64,000 nucleotides of DNA. Origin: Chryseobacterium sp. 52 (GTDB lineage Bacteria; Bacteroidota; Bacteroidia; Flavobacteriales; Weeksellaceae). Below the pieces are notes generated by a model. The model ran no database searches. It saw only the letters and a program-made list of their open reading frames with translations, and was not told the origin of the DNA. This document shows, in pieces, positions 8,140-16,798 of the stretch (position 1 is its first letter; every line of letters starts with the position of its first letter). Position numbers and translations under genes: made by a program. The stretch lies in assembly GCF_002754245.1 (NCBI RefSeq), contig NZ_PEEX01000001.1, positions 2,212,001-2,276,000 of the forward strand, given 5' to 3'.

Positions 8140-10407
8140 ATGAGACGTTTTCTTTTTGTATTTTCTGTTCTTTTTTCTACTCTATTTCATGCTCAGAAGA
8201 AGCCAGATTTAATCCCTTATCCACAAAGCGTTGAGATGCAGGAAGGTGAATTTGTAATTCCTGAAACACTGATCTTGAATGATAAACTTCCCAAAGAAGA
8301 AACAGAATATTTCAAAAAACGTTTGGGTTCCCTGGTTAAATTCCAATCCACCGGTAAAACAGAAGGTATCCATGTGATGCATATGCTGGTTCCGCAGCCA
8401 AAAATTCCAATAAATGCTGAAGGGGATAAAGAAAAATATACCATTGATATTTCACCAAAAAGGATTTTTATAAGTTCCTATACCAAACAGGGATATTTTT
8501 TAGCCCTTCAAACCTTAATCCAGCTCTTTGAAGAACATAAAGAAGATAGAAAAATTCCTGCTTTAAGAATTGAAGACCAACCTAAATTTGCTTGGCGTGG
8601 AATGCATTTGGATGTTTGCCGTCATTTTTTCAATGTTGAGGAAGTAAAACAGTACATCGACTATCTTGCCATGTACAAACTGAATACTTTTCACTGGCAT
8701 CTTACCGATGATCAGGGCTGGAGAATTGAAATTAAAAAATATCCAAAACTTACCCAGATAGGTTCAAAACGTAAAGAATCTATGATAGGTGCCTATGTAG
8801 ACAATACGTTTGACGGGAAACCCTATGGTCCCTATTTCTATACCCAAGAGCAGATCAAAGAGGTGGTAAAATATGCCGGAGACAGACACATAACAGTTGT
8901 TCCTGAAATTGAAATGCCGGGTCACGCTTTAGCGGCTTTATCCGCTTATCCCGAACTGGCCTGTACAAAAGGGCCTTTTGAAGCCGCTACAAAATGGGGC
9001 GTTTTCGATGATGTTTTCTGTCCTAAAGAAGAAACATTCACATTTCTTGAAAATGTTCTTGACGAAGTCATGAAATTATTTCCGTCTCAATATATCCACA
9101 TCGGAGGGGATGAGTGCCCGAAAACAAGATGGAAAGAATGCGCCCACTGCCAGGAACTCATCAAAAAAAATAATCTGAAAGATGAACACGGTCTACAAAG
9201 CTATTTCATCCATAGAATTGAAAAATATGTCAACAGCAAAGGAAGAAAGATCATCGGTTGGGATGAAATCCTGGAAGGAGGCCTCGCTCCAAATGCTGCG
9301 GTGATGAGCTGGACAGGAGTGAACGGAGGTATAGAAGCTGCCAAATCAGGACATTTCGCAGTGATGACTCCCGGGGCATATTGTTATTTTGACCACTATC
9401 AGGGAGATCCGCAGTCAGAACCCAATGCTTTCGGAGGCTTTACCCCTTTAGATAAAATCTATTCCTATAATCCTGTTCCAGCAGAACTGAATGCAGAGCA
9501 GGCCAAATATATTTTAGGAGTACAGGCTAATTTATGGACAGAATATATCACTGATTTTAAGCAGGTACAGTACATGATATTTCCAAGATTGATGGCGCTT
9601 TCCGAAGTAGGATGGGGAACAGCAGATCCTAAAAATTATAAAGAATTTGAAAGCCGAGTAATCAGCCAGTTCAAAGTATTGGACAAAATGAAGGTTAATT
9701 ATGCAAAAAGTATTTACAATATATCAGGAAAAGTAATTCCCGCTGATAACGGTATTGCCTATGAGCTTAACGTATCACAGGACCCCAAAGGAATCAGATA
9801 TACAACAGACAGGACAGAACCCACTCTAAATTCTCAGATTTACCAAACACCTGTTCATATTTCAAAATCTTTAACGGTGAAATCGGCTTACTTCGAGAAT
9901 GGAAAACTGAAAAGCGCTGTTTCTTCACAGGATTTTACAACTTCAAAAACGACAGGAAAAAAAATCACATTAGAACAGCAGCCAAGTGAAAATTATTCCT
10001 TTGGAGGAGCTTTTACATTAGTAGACGGAATCATCGGAAATACCAGACAACTCGGCAAAACATGGCTGGGCTTCCAGGGAAAAGATGTAGTGGCAACCAT
10101 TGATCTTGGGCAGAAGACCGGTTTTTCAGAAGTCTATTTCAACACCTTAGAAAACAAAGGAAGCTGGATTCATCTGGCAAAATCTGCACAGATCTTTATT
10201 TCTGATGATGGTAAGAATTTTAAAATGATTAAAGAGATCGGGAAAGATGAGATTCAGAATTCAAAAGGTAAAATAAAACTGAATGTAGGAAGTCAGAACT
10301 CAAAATACATAAAAGTAACCATAGAAAATGCAGGCATTATTCCTGCCGGAAATCCCGGAGCAGATTCAAAAGCATGGCTTTTTGTTGATGAAATTGGCGT
10401 AAATTAG
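8140..10407 (+). CDS. Exported family GH20 beta-N-acetylhexosaminidase
   Basis: The 755-residue enzyme has a signal peptide (MRRFLFVFSVLFSTLFHAQ), a GH20 N-terminal alpha/beta domain (about 20-145), the GH20 barrel (about 150-505), a chitobiase-type C-terminal segment (GIRYTTDRTEPTLNSQIY, about 550) and an F5/8-type discoidin-like module at the end (about 615-755). The catalytic Asp-Glu pair is D324-E325 in HIGGDECPKTRW. It removes terminal GlcNAc or GalNAc from glycans or chitin oligomers in the periplasm or at the surface. A glycosylasparaginase and a beta-mannosidase further along suggest N-glycan breakdown. The Crp/Fnr gene starts 20 bp downstream, so read-through is possible. Confidence 0.95.
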   Translation: MRRFLFVFSVLFSTLFHAQKKPDLIPYPQSVEMQEGEFVIPETLILNDKLPKEETEYFKKRLGSLVKFQSTGKTEGIHVMHMLVPQPKIPINAEGDKEKYTIDISPKRIFISSYTKQGYFLALQTLIQLFEEHKEDRKIPALRIEDQPKFAWRGMHLDVCRHFFNVEEVKQYIDYLAMYKLNTFHWHLTDDQGWRIEIKKYPKLTQIGSKRKESMIGAYVDNTFDGKPYGPYFYTQEQIKEVVKYAGDRHITVVPEIEMPGHALAALSAYPELACTKGPFEAATKWGVFDDVFCPKEETFTFLENVLDEVMKLFPSQYIHIGGDECPKTRWKECAHCQELIKKNNLKDEHGLQSYFIHRIEKYVNSKGRKIIGWDEILEGGLAPNAAVMSWTGVNGGIEAAKSGHFAVMTPGAYCYFDHYQGDPQSEPNAFGGFTPLDKIYSYNPVPAELNAEQAKYILGVQANLWTEYITDFKQVQYMIFPRLMALSEVGWGTADPKNYKEFESRVISQFKVLDKMKVNYAKSIYNISGKVIPADNGIAYELNVSQDPKGIRYTTDRTEPTLNSQIYQTPVHISKSLTVKSAYFENGKLKSAVSSQDFTTSKTTGKKITLEQQPSENYSFGGAFTLVDGIIGNTRQLGKTWLGFQGKDVVATIDLGQKTGFSEVYFNTLENKGSWIHLAKSAQIFISDDGKNFKMIKEIGKDEIQNSKGKIKLNVGSQNSKYIKVTIENAGIIPAGNPGADSKAWLFVDEIGVN

Positions 10408-10427
10408 CCATAAAAGCAGAATTAATA

Positions 10428-11051
10428 ATGCAGGACACCATCCTTTCTTCCGAATTTGCCTCTTCACCCGAACTGGTTGAAAAACTCTACCAATACGGAA
10501 TCACTAAAAACTACAGCGAAGGAGATATTATTTTAGATGAAAATGCTTCCATACGCTCCATTCCGATTGTGATGAAAGGAATGATAAAAGTGATCAGAAC
10601 AGAAGAGGATGGCCGGGAAATCTTACTGTATTATATCAAGGCAGGAGAAAGCTGTATCATGTCTTTTCTGGGCGGAATGCACAATGAGAAGAGTATTTTA
10701 AAAGCAGAAATAGAAGAAGAAGCCGAGATCCTTTTCCTTCCGGTAGACAAAGTATCCTTATTCATCAGAGAACATCCCGAATGGCTGGATTATATTTTCA
10801 GACTTTACCATAAACGTTTTGAAGAACTGCTGGATATCATCAATGCCATCGCTTTTAAAAAAGTGGATGAAAGATTACTGGATCTGCTCAATAAAAAATC
10901 TGAGCTTATAAACTCCAGAACCATAGTCATCACCCATGAACAGCTTGCCAATGAATTGGGAACCGCCAGAGTGGTAGTGTCCAGATTACTCAAACAACTG
11001 GAAGAAGCAGGCAGATTAAAACTCGGCCGAAACAAAATCCTCCTTTCGTAA
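10428..11051 (+). CDS. Crp/Fnr-family transcriptional regulator
   Basis: The 207-residue product has an N-terminal cyclic-nucleotide-binding-like beta-roll (GDIILDENASIRSIPIVMKG through about residue 115), a long dimer helix and a C-terminal winged helix (THEQLANELGTARVVVSRLLKQLE, about 165-190). It lacks the N-terminal Cys cluster of true FNR; the one Cys in the effector domain lies in AGESCIMSFLGG, so a redox or persulfide ligand is conceivable but unproven. The gene is directly upstream of the TauE/MBL-rhodanese/YeeE cluster. Two copies of an identical 24-bp element in front of that cluster, near -42, are the best candidates for its binding sites. Confidence 0.9.
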   Translation: MQDTILSSEFASSPELVEKLYQYGITKNYSEGDIILDENASIRSIPIVMKGMIKVIRTEEDGREILLYYIKAGESCIMSFLGGMHNEKSILKAEIEEEAEILFLPVDKVSLFIREHPEWLDYIFRLYHKRFEELLDIINAIAFKKVDERLLDLLNKKSELINSRTIVITHEQLANELGTARVVVSRLLKQLEEAGRLKLGRNKILLS

Positions 11052-11088
11052 ATCCACAGCCATAATCCTCCTCCCGACAGTATTCATT

Positions 11089-11123
11089 CCCCTCCCTTGG
11101 AGGGGTGGCAAATCGCAGATTTG
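11089..11123. repeat. Dispersed double-hairpin intergenic repeat
   Basis: Two adjacent hairpins occur in the interval after the Crp/Fnr gene: CCCCTCC-CTT-GGAGGGG (11089-11105) and CAAATC-GCA-GATTTG (11109-11123), followed by GACGGGGTGGTC and an A-run. From memory, elements beginning CCCCTCC and ending GACGGGGTGG recur between genes in Chryseobacterium and relatives. Only one copy is seen here. It could also act as terminator of the Crp/Fnr gene. Confidence 0.55.
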
Positions 11124-11168
11124 ACGGGGTGGTCAAAAAAAACTCACATAAAAAACAAAATTAAACCC

Positions 11169-11192
11169 CTTATGTAACAAAAGTAGCTGTAG
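11169..11192 (+). promoter_or_regulatory. 24-bp direct-repeat element, copy 1 (putative activator site)
   Basis: The 24 bases starting CTTATGTAAC and ending GCTGTAG are identical to those at 12043-12066. The element ends 25 bp before the last base of a weak -7 box (CAATTTTG, 11210-11217) and its centre lies near -42 of the inferred start site, 50 bp before the TauE/SafE ATG. It is not a clear dyad; it contains two TGTA half-motifs 14 bp apart. The position fits a class II activator such as the adjacent Crp/Fnr protein (inference). Confidence 0.7.
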
Positions 11193-11242
11193 TTCTCTCC
11201 GGCAATTTCCAATTTTGCTTCAGAATTATTTGAAGATTAAAA

Positions 11243-12037
11243 ATGGAAATTATAGGATATCTATCAGCAGTTGTAATAGGAATTTCTTTAGGATTAATTG
11301 GTGGCGGAGGAAGTGTTCTTACGGTTCCTGTACTCGTTTATCTCTTTGGGTTGGATACATTTCTGGCCACAGAATATTCCCTTTTTATAGTAGGAGCCAG
11401 CAGTGCTGTGGGATCTCTGTCTTATCTGAAAAAAGGACTGGTGGATCTTGGAACTGCATTCGTATTCGGTGTTCCGTCCATCATCACAATATTTTTTACC
11501 AGACTCTATCTTCTTCCTCTGATCCCGGAAGAAATATTTAAAACAGGTGGTTTTATATTGACAAAGAATACCTTTCTTCTGTTGATTTTTGCAGGTTTAA
11601 TGATTTTTGCCTCCTATAAAATGATCAGAAAAGGCTCAGGGCATATAGAAAAGGAATGTGAAAGAAATGAAAGGAATATACTTTTGGCCGTAGGAAATGG
11701 TTCTGTTGTAGGATTTTTAACAGGATTAGTAGGAGCTGGAGGAGGTTTTATGATCATTCCTGCTTTAGTCAGCCTTTTGAAAATGCCGATGAAAAAAGCG
11801 GTCGGAACTTCTTTAGTCATTATTTCTTTAAATGCTTTGATCGGGTTTTCTTCATCCCTCGGAAATGCAAAAATAGAATGGAATTTTTTAATAGTAGTCA
11901 CAGCAATTGCAATTGTAGGAATTATCATAGGTTCTCAGCTGTCTAAGAAAATTGATGGGAAAAAATTGAAACCTGCCTTTGGCTGGCTTATTCTGTTGAT
12001 GGGGATGTATATCTTTTTAAAAGAGATGTTCCTGTAA
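11243..12037 (+). CDS. TauE/SafE-family anion exporter (sulfide cluster)
   Basis: The 264-residue membrane protein has about eight hydrophobic segments. It carries the two family repeats: GLIGGGGSVLTVPVLVYLFG near the N-terminus and GLVGAGGGFMIIPALVSLL in the second half. TauE/SafE proteins move sulfite, sulfonates or related anions across the inner membrane. Its neighbours, a persulfide dioxygenase-type enzyme and YeeE permeases, point to export of sulfite or thiosulfate produced from sulfide. Transcription probably starts near 11223 under the 24-bp element. This is the first of three TauE/SafE genes in the window. Confidence 0.9.
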   Translation: MEIIGYLSAVVIGISLGLIGGGGSVLTVPVLVYLFGLDTFLATEYSLFIVGASSAVGSLSYLKKGLVDLGTAFVFGVPSIITIFFTRLYLLPLIPEEIFKTGGFILTKNTFLLLIFAGLMIFASYKMIRKGSGHIEKECERNERNILLAVGNGSVVGFLTGLVGAGGGFMIIPALVSLLKMPMKKAVGTSLVIISLNALIGFSSSLGNAKIEWNFLIVVTAIAIVGIIIGSQLSKKIDGKKLKPAFGWLILLMGMYIFLKEMFL

Positions 12038-12042
12038 AATGG

Positions 12043-12066
12043 CTTATGTAACAAAAGTAGCTGTAG
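12043..12066 (+). promoter_or_regulatory. 24-bp direct-repeat element, copy 2 (putative activator site)
   Basis: This is an exact copy of 11169-11192. It ends 25 bp before the final G of a weak -7 box (GAAATTTG, 12084-12091) and 46 bp before the ATG of the MBL-rhodanese gene. The same spacing in two otherwise unlike intergenic sequences argues for a functional protein-binding site rather than a chance repeat. Confidence 0.7.
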
Positions 12067-12111
12067 CATAAACACGGAAACAGGAAATTTGTAAAATAAA
12101 AATAAAGCAAA

Positions 12112-13524
12112 ATGAAAATAGAACAGATTTATACCGGATGTCTGGCTCAGGGAGCCTACTATATCACTTCAAACGGAGAAGCTGTGATTATAGATCCACT
12201 GCGTGAAACTCAACCATACATTGAAAAATTGAAAAGAGACGGCGTGAATTTAAAATATATTTTCGAAACTCACTTTCATGCAGATTTTGTAAGTGGTCAT
12301 TTGGATTTAATTAAGAAAACAGGAGCACCAATTGTCTATGGCCCAACTGCAAATCCCGAATTTGATGCCGTTATTGCGAAGGATGGCCAGATCTTCAGGA
12401 TAGGCAATATTACAATCAAAGTATTGCATACCCCAGGACACACAATGGAAAGTTCCTCCTATCTGCTCAGTGATGAAAACGGAATTGAAACTGCACTTTT
12501 CAGCGGTGATACCTTGTTTTTGGGAGATGTAGGCCGGCCGGATCTTGCCCAGAAATCAGCGGATATGACACAGGAAGAACTTGCAGGACTTTTGTATGAC
12601 AGTTTATATGAAAAAATTCTTCCTCTGGACAATAATATGACAGTATATCCCGGTCATGGTGCCGGTTCTGCCTGTGGGAAAAATATGCAGAAAGAAACAA
12701 CTGATACCTTGGGAAATCAGAAAAAAACAAATTATGCCCTTAATCAGAAAGATCGCTTAAGTTTCATTAAAGCGGTTACAGATGGATTGTTGCCTCCACC
12801 AGCTTATTTCGGGATGAATGTTGCGATGAATAAAAAAGGATATACTGGTTTTGACGAAGTTTTATCAAAAGGATTAAGACCTGTTTCTCCTGAAAACTTT
12901 GAAGAAATAGCAGAAATTTCGGGAGCTTTGGTTCTGGATGTAAGAAATAATAAGAAATTTGCTCAGGGTTTCGTTCCGGGGTCAGTGAATATTGGACTGG
13001 ATGGAGATTTTGCACCCTGGGTCGGTGCTTTGCTCATAAATGTTGATCAGCCTATACTTTTGGTTACTGAAGAAGGAGATGAAGAAGAAGCGGTTACCAG
13101 GCTCAGCAGAGTAGGATTTGATCATATTGTAGGCTTTTTAGAAGGCGGTTTTGAAGCCTGGAAAAGTAAAGGAAAAGAAATAGATTCCATTAACCGTATC
13201 ACTGCAGAGCAGTTTGAAAAAGAAATAAAAGGAAATGACGTTAAAATGATAGATGTCAGAAAAGAAAATGAGTATCATTCAGAACATATCGAAGGCGCAT
13301 ACAGCAGGCCTTTAGCGTATATTAATGAATGGATGACTGAAATCAATTCCGCAGAACACTTTTACCTTTATTGTGCCGGAGGATACCGAAGCGCTATAGC
13401 AGCAAGCATCCTTCAGGCAAGAGGGTACAGAAATTTTACAGAAATAGAAGGCGGTTTTGCGGCGATTGCAGTGACCGGAATTCCGAGAACTGATTTTGTA
13501 TGTCAAACCAGACTTTTGAAATAA
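12112..13524 (+). CDS. MBL-fold hydrolase with two rhodanese domains (persulfide dioxygenase type)
   Basis: The 470-residue protein has an ETHE1-like metallo-beta-lactamase domain (about 1-210) with the metal motif THFHADFVSGH (H54, H56, D58, H63), a further His in HTPGHT and another in YPGHGAGSACG. Two rhodanese-like domains follow. The first (about 255-365) has VTEEGDEE where the active Cys loop should be and looks catalytically dead. The second (about 375-470) has an intact loop, YCAGGYRS. MBL-pseudorhodanese-rhodanese is the order in CstB-type enzymes, which convert low-molecular-weight persulfides to thiosulfate. Role here: sulfide/persulfide detoxification, with the adjacent YeeE pair and TauE as transporters. 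Confidence 0.9.
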   Translation: MKIEQIYTGCLAQGAYYITSNGEAVIIDPLRETQPYIEKLKRDGVNLKYIFETHFHADFVSGHLDLIKKTGAPIVYGPTANPEFDAVIAKDGQIFRIGNITIKVLHTPGHTMESSSYLLSDENGIETALFSGDTLFLGDVGRPDLAQKSADMTQEELAGLLYDSLYEKILPLDNNMTVYPGHGAGSACGKNMQKETTDTLGNQKKTNYALNQKDRLSFIKAVTDGLLPPPAYFGMNVAMNKKGYTGFDEVLSKGLRPVSPENFEEIAEISGALVLDVRNNKKFAQGFVPGSVNIGLDGDFAPWVGALLINVDQPILLVTEEGDEEEAVTRLSRVGFDHIVGFLEGGFEAWKSKGKEIDSINRITAEQFEKEIKGNDVKMIDVRKENEYHSEHIEGAYSRPLAYINEWMTEINSAEHFYLYCAGGYRSAIAASILQARGYRNFTEIEGGFAAIAVTGIPRTDFVCQTRLLK

Positions 13525-13546
13525 ATTAAGATAAAAATTAAAATAA

Positions 13547-14110
13547 ATGCTAGAAATTATAAAAGAACCCTGGCCCTGGTATGTCGCTGGTCCTTTGATC
13601 GGACTTACCGTTCCTGCCCTGCTTATTTTGGGAAATAAATCATTTGGGATCAGTTCCTCACTAAGGCATATCTGTGCTGCATGCATACCGGCCGGAATTA
13701 ATTTTTTCAAATATGACTGGAAAAAAGAAGCCTGGAATTTATTTTTTGTATTGGGAATCTTCTTCGGCGGAATGATTGCCTCCCATTTTCTGCTCAATAC
13801 AGCCGAAATTACAGTCAATCCAGAGCTGAAAGCCGAACTGGCAGGATACGGGATTACAAATTACACCAATCTCGTTCCCGTTCAGTTGATGAATTTTGAA
13901 AGTATTTTAACCCTCAGAGGCTTTATAATAATGGTTGTTGGTGGATTCCTGGTAGGATTTGGGACCAGATATGCTGGCGGATGCACCAGTGGCCATGCGA
14001 TCATGGGACTTTCTAACCTTCAGTGGCCCTCATTAGTGGCAACAGTATGCTTTATGCTGGGAGGTTTTATAATGGCTAATCTCATATTACCGGTTATTCT
14101 TTCCCTTTAA
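13547..14110 (+). CDS. YeeE/YedE-family sulfur-compound permease, first half
   Basis: The 187-residue membrane protein starts 22 bp after the MBL-rhodanese gene. It has about five hydrophobic segments and the family motif with a conserved Cys, YAGGCTSGHAIMGLS, near residue 146. YeeE/TsuA proteins take up thiosulfate by passing it along conserved cysteines. Here the transporter is split over two genes, this one and the next, as is usual in Bacteroidota. The direction of transport in a persulfide-oxidising cluster is not known from sequence. Confidence 0.85.
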   Translation: MLEIIKEPWPWYVAGPLIGLTVPALLILGNKSFGISSSLRHICAACIPAGINFFKYDWKKEAWNLFFVLGIFFGGMIASHFLLNTAEITVNPELKAELAGYGITNYTNLVPVQLMNFESILTLRGFIIMVVGGFLVGFGTRYAGGCTSGHAIMGLSNLQWPSLVATVCFMLGGFIMANLILPVILSL

Positions 14111-14135
14111 CTAAAATTTTAAATATCAATTAATT

Positions 14136-14624
14136 ATGATAAAAGATAAACAGCCTGATATCCGTCATCAGAACACAAGTTGTACTAATGAAAGCAGTCT
14201 TGAGCATCGGTGGTACTACAATTTGAAATATCTTTTGACAGGAATTATCTTCGGAATTATTTTTGTAAAAGCAGAGGTGATCAGCTGGTTCAGGATCCAG
14301 GAAATGTTCCGTCTCCAGTCATTCCACATGTATGGGATCATCGGAAGTGCTGTTCTGGTAGGAATGATTTCAGTATGGCTGATCAAAAAATTCAATATCA
14401 AAACAATATATGGTGAACCCATCAGTATACCTTCCAAAAAATTTAATAAAGGACAGATCTACGGAGGATTGATCTTTGGTTTTGGCTGGGCCATTACAGG
14501 AGCCTGTCCCGGACCTCTTTTTGCACAGATCGGGACGGGAGCCTTAGCGGTCAGTATTACCCTTCTTAGTGCGGTTGCAGGAACCTGGGTATATGGCTAC
14601 CTCAGAGATAAATTACCCCATTGA
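14136..14624 (+). CDS. YeeE/YedE-related permease (DUF6691 type), second half
   Basis: The 162-residue protein begins 25 bp after the preceding permease. A polar N-terminus of about 25 residues with one Cys is followed by about four hydrophobic segments. GACPGPLFAQIGTGA (near residue 125) is the counterpart of the Cys-containing YeeE loop. It probably pairs with the preceding protein to form one sulfur-compound channel. It is the last gene of the cluster and is followed by a hairpin terminator. Confidence 0.82.
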   Translation: MIKDKQPDIRHQNTSCTNESSLEHRWYYNLKYLLTGIIFGIIFVKAEVISWFRIQEMFRLQSFHMYGIIGSAVLVGMISVWLIKKFNIKTIYGEPISIPSKKFNKGQIYGGLIFGFGWAITGACPGPLFAQIGTGALAVSITLLSAVAGTWVYGYLRDKLPH

Positions 14625-14640
14625 TCATGAAAAAATAATA

Positions 14641-14676
14641 AAAAGACCACGGACTGGCTGCCATGGTCTTTTTTCC
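14641..14676 (+). terminator. Terminator of the sulfide cluster
   Basis: A nine-bp stem, AAAAGACCA (14641-14649) with TGGTCTTTT (14664-14672), is followed by T-rich sequence. It lies 17 bp after the DUF6691-type stop. An in-frame ATG for the next gene inside this hairpin (14663) is therefore not the true start. Confidence 0.75.
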
Positions 14677-14725
14677 TTTTCTGCTAGCTGGAAAATTGCT
14701 AATTTGGAACCCAAATACATCTCAT

Positions 14726-15724
14726 ATGCAAAGTAGACGAAACTTCATTAAAAAAACGGCAGCAGCTTCTCTGGCACTTGCTGTAAATCCATTGGATCTG
14801 ATGGCTAAAGAATACCCGGATAACCATACCACACTTGGTAAACCTATTGTTCTTTCCACATGGAATTTTGGATTGAAAGCCAACGAAGAAGCCTGGACCA
14901 TTCTTGGAAAAGGCGGAAAAGCTCTGGATGCGGTGGAAAAAGGAGTTCGTCTTGTAGAATTGGATCCGAATGAAAGGAGTGTAGGCTACGGCGGGAGACC
15001 AGACAGAGATGGCAGGGTAACCCTTGATGCCTGTATTATGGATGACAACTATAATATTGGTTCAGTCGCATGTTTGGAATACATCAAAAACGCTATTTCA
15101 GTGGCAAGAGGGGTGATGGAAAAAACACCTCACGTAATGCTGGTTGGAGATGGAGCTCTTCAGTTTGCATTATCACAGGGATTCAAAAAAGAAAACCTTC
15201 TTACTGCAGAATCTGAGAAAGAATGGAAAGAATGGTTGAAAACCAGCGAATACAAGCCAATTGCTAATATTGAAAATCATGACACCATAGGAATGATTGC
15301 TCTTGATGCACAAGGAAATATTTCCGGAGCCTGTACCACCAGTGGAATGGCTTTTAAAATGCATGGAAGGGTAGGAGATTCCCCAATCATTGGTGCAGGT
15401 CTGTTTGTTGACAATGAAGTGGGTGCAGCAACAGCAACCGGACACGGTGAAGAAGTAATCAGGACGGTAGGAACCCATCTTGTGGTAGAATTGATGAGAC
15501 AGGGGAGAAATCCTCAGCAGGCCTGTAAAGAAGCTGTTGAAAGGATTGTAAAGATTACTCAGAGAAGAAATAAAAATCTGAAAGATATCCAGGTTGGCTT
15601 TATTGCGTTGAATAAAAAAGGCGAGTACGGTTCTTACTGTATTCAGGACGGATTTAATTTTGCCGTGTACGATCAGAAAGGAAACCGACTGGAGAAACCT
15701 GAATTTGCATTAAAACAACAATAA
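14726..15724 (+). CDS. Exported N4-(beta-N-acetylglucosaminyl)-L-asparaginase
   Basis: I start at the ATG at 14726; a longer frame from 14663 begins inside a terminator. The 332-residue precursor begins MQSRRNFIKKTAAASLALA, a Tat-like signal with a twin Arg. The Ntn-hydrolase self-cleavage site is in NHDTIGMIALD: Thr after Asp becomes the N-terminal nucleophile of the beta chain. Substrate-site segments such as GRVGDSPIIGAGLFVDNEVGAA follow. The enzyme splits the GlcNAc-Asn bond left after glycoprotein breakdown; a periplasmic form was first studied in a related flavobacterium (now Elizabethkingia). With the GH20 and GH2 enzymes nearby it suggests N-glycan salvage. Confidence 0.93.
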   Translation: MQSRRNFIKKTAAASLALAVNPLDLMAKEYPDNHTTLGKPIVLSTWNFGLKANEEAWTILGKGGKALDAVEKGVRLVELDPNERSVGYGGRPDRDGRVTLDACIMDDNYNIGSVACLEYIKNAISVARGVMEKTPHVMLVGDGALQFALSQGFKKENLLTAESEKEWKEWLKTSEYKPIANIENHDTIGMIALDAQGNISGACTTSGMAFKMHGRVGDSPIIGAGLFVDNEVGAATATGHGEEVIRTVGTHLVVELMRQGRNPQQACKEAVERIVKITQRRNKNLKDIQVGFIALNKKGEYGSYCIQDGFNFAVYDQKGNRLEKPEFALKQQ

Positions 15725-15843
15725 AAGTGATTTAAACTTCAATAGGAATGGCTCTCAACGTAGTCTATGACCATCAATAAAGTCATTTTCGAAAAAGGAA
15801 CTATCTATTAAGTGTAAATCATATTCTGTTTAAAATTCAATAG

Positions 15844-15895
15844 GAACGGGCTTTAGCCCGTTCTCAAAAATCATCAGCCTGAATGGCTTTAGCCA
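15844..15895. repeat. GGGCTTTAGCCC dispersed hairpin repeat, copy 1
   Basis: A perfect 9-bp stem, GAACGGGCT-TT-AGCCCGTTC (15844-15863), is followed by a weaker one, TGGCT-TT-AGCCA (15884-15895). The same paired arrangement recurs at 58698-58750. No gene is seen in 15725-15977. Confidence 0.75.
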
Positions 15896-15977
15896 AAATT
15901 TAAGATATCATTCAAAATAATAAAAGAAAATAGTCAATTTTTGATTGAAGATGAATCAAATAAAATGTAAAAATAAA

Positions 15978-16640
15978 ATGTCAAAAATAGAAATAGCCTG
16001 TTTTAATCCCGAATCAGGATTGATCGCTTTTGAAAACGGAGCAGACAGAATAGAATTATGCGACGGATTGAGCGAGGGAGGAACAACTCCTGATTTCGAA
16101 ACGGTAAAAGAACTCAGAACAAAAATAAACATCCCGGTTTTTGTGATGATTCGTGCCCGGGGAGGAGATTTTACCTATTCAGAAACTGAATTTGAGCAGA
16201 TGAAAAATGACCTGATACAATTGAAATCTTTGCAGGTAGATGGGTTTGTTTTTGGGATTTTGAACGAAAATGATGAGGTAAATATGGAGCAGAATAAAAT
16301 ATTGGTGGACCTGGCATATCCACTTCCATGTACCTTTCACCGTGCTTTTGACAGAGCAGCTGATCTTGAAAATTCCTTAGAAAAAGTAATAAATTGTGGT
16401 TTTAAAACTATTCTTACTTCAGGCCAGAAACCCAATGTTTCAGAAGGCAAAGAAAACCTGAAAAAGCTGGTTGAACTTTCCAATGGAAGAATAGAAATTC
16501 TCGTTGGAGGAGGACTTCGTTCAACGAATATAGAAGAGATCAGAGCGTTTACCAATGCCGGTTATTTTCATTCTTCAGCCATCACAGACGGTGGCGCTTT
16601 TGCCAGTCCGGATGAGGTCATTGCTTTGAAAAATAGTTAA
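15978..16640 (+). CDS. cutC: CutC-family TIM-barrel protein
   Basis: I prefer the ATG at 15978 (220 aa, MSKIEIACFN) because it aligns with the start of known CutC proteins; the ATG at 15951 and a TTG at 15945 are alternatives. The sequence shows the CutC core: NGADRIELCDGLSEGGTTPD, VMIRARGGDFTYS, FHRAFDRAADLE and ILTSGQKPNVSEG. CutC is named for copper homeostasis, but the original E. coli phenotype was later traced to an overlapping small RNA, so the real role is unsettled. It is a cytoplasmic single-domain protein and appears to be a single-gene unit. Confidence 0.88.
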   Translation: MSKIEIACFNPESGLIAFENGADRIELCDGLSEGGTTPDFETVKELRTKINIPVFVMIRARGGDFTYSETEFEQMKNDLIQLKSLQVDGFVFGILNENDEVNMEQNKILVDLAYPLPCTFHRAFDRAADLENSLEKVINCGFKTILTSGQKPNVSEGKENLKKLVELSNGRIEILVGGGLRSTNIEEIRAFTNAGYFHSSAITDGGAFASPDEVIALKNS

Positions 16641-16666
16641 ATGTTAGACCTGAACTGAATAATGTG

Positions 16667-16746
16667 TGTCATTCTGAACGAAACAAAGTGGAGTGAAAGA
16701 ATCTCAAAAAAAGATGATAGAGATTGCTTCGTTCCTCGGAATGACA
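16667..16746. repeat. Imperfect palindromic intergenic repeat (TGTCATTC...GAATGACA)
   Basis: The 80-bp element begins TGTCATTC and ends GAATGACA, with internal arms GAACGAA and TTCGTTC and the words GAATCTC and GAGATTGC. This composition is typical of short dispersed palindromes in Bacteroidota genomes. It lies between cutC and the beta-mannosidase gene, and one copy is seen. Confidence 0.65.
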
Positions 16747-16798
16747 AACAGAATATCTAAAGTTGATACTTATAAAATCCCTTAAATTTAGTTCGTTA

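Noticed and set aside
14663..14725. Upstream ATG giving a longer glycosylasparaginase
   Set aside because: It overlaps the terminator of the sulfide cluster; the Tat-type signal begins at 14726.
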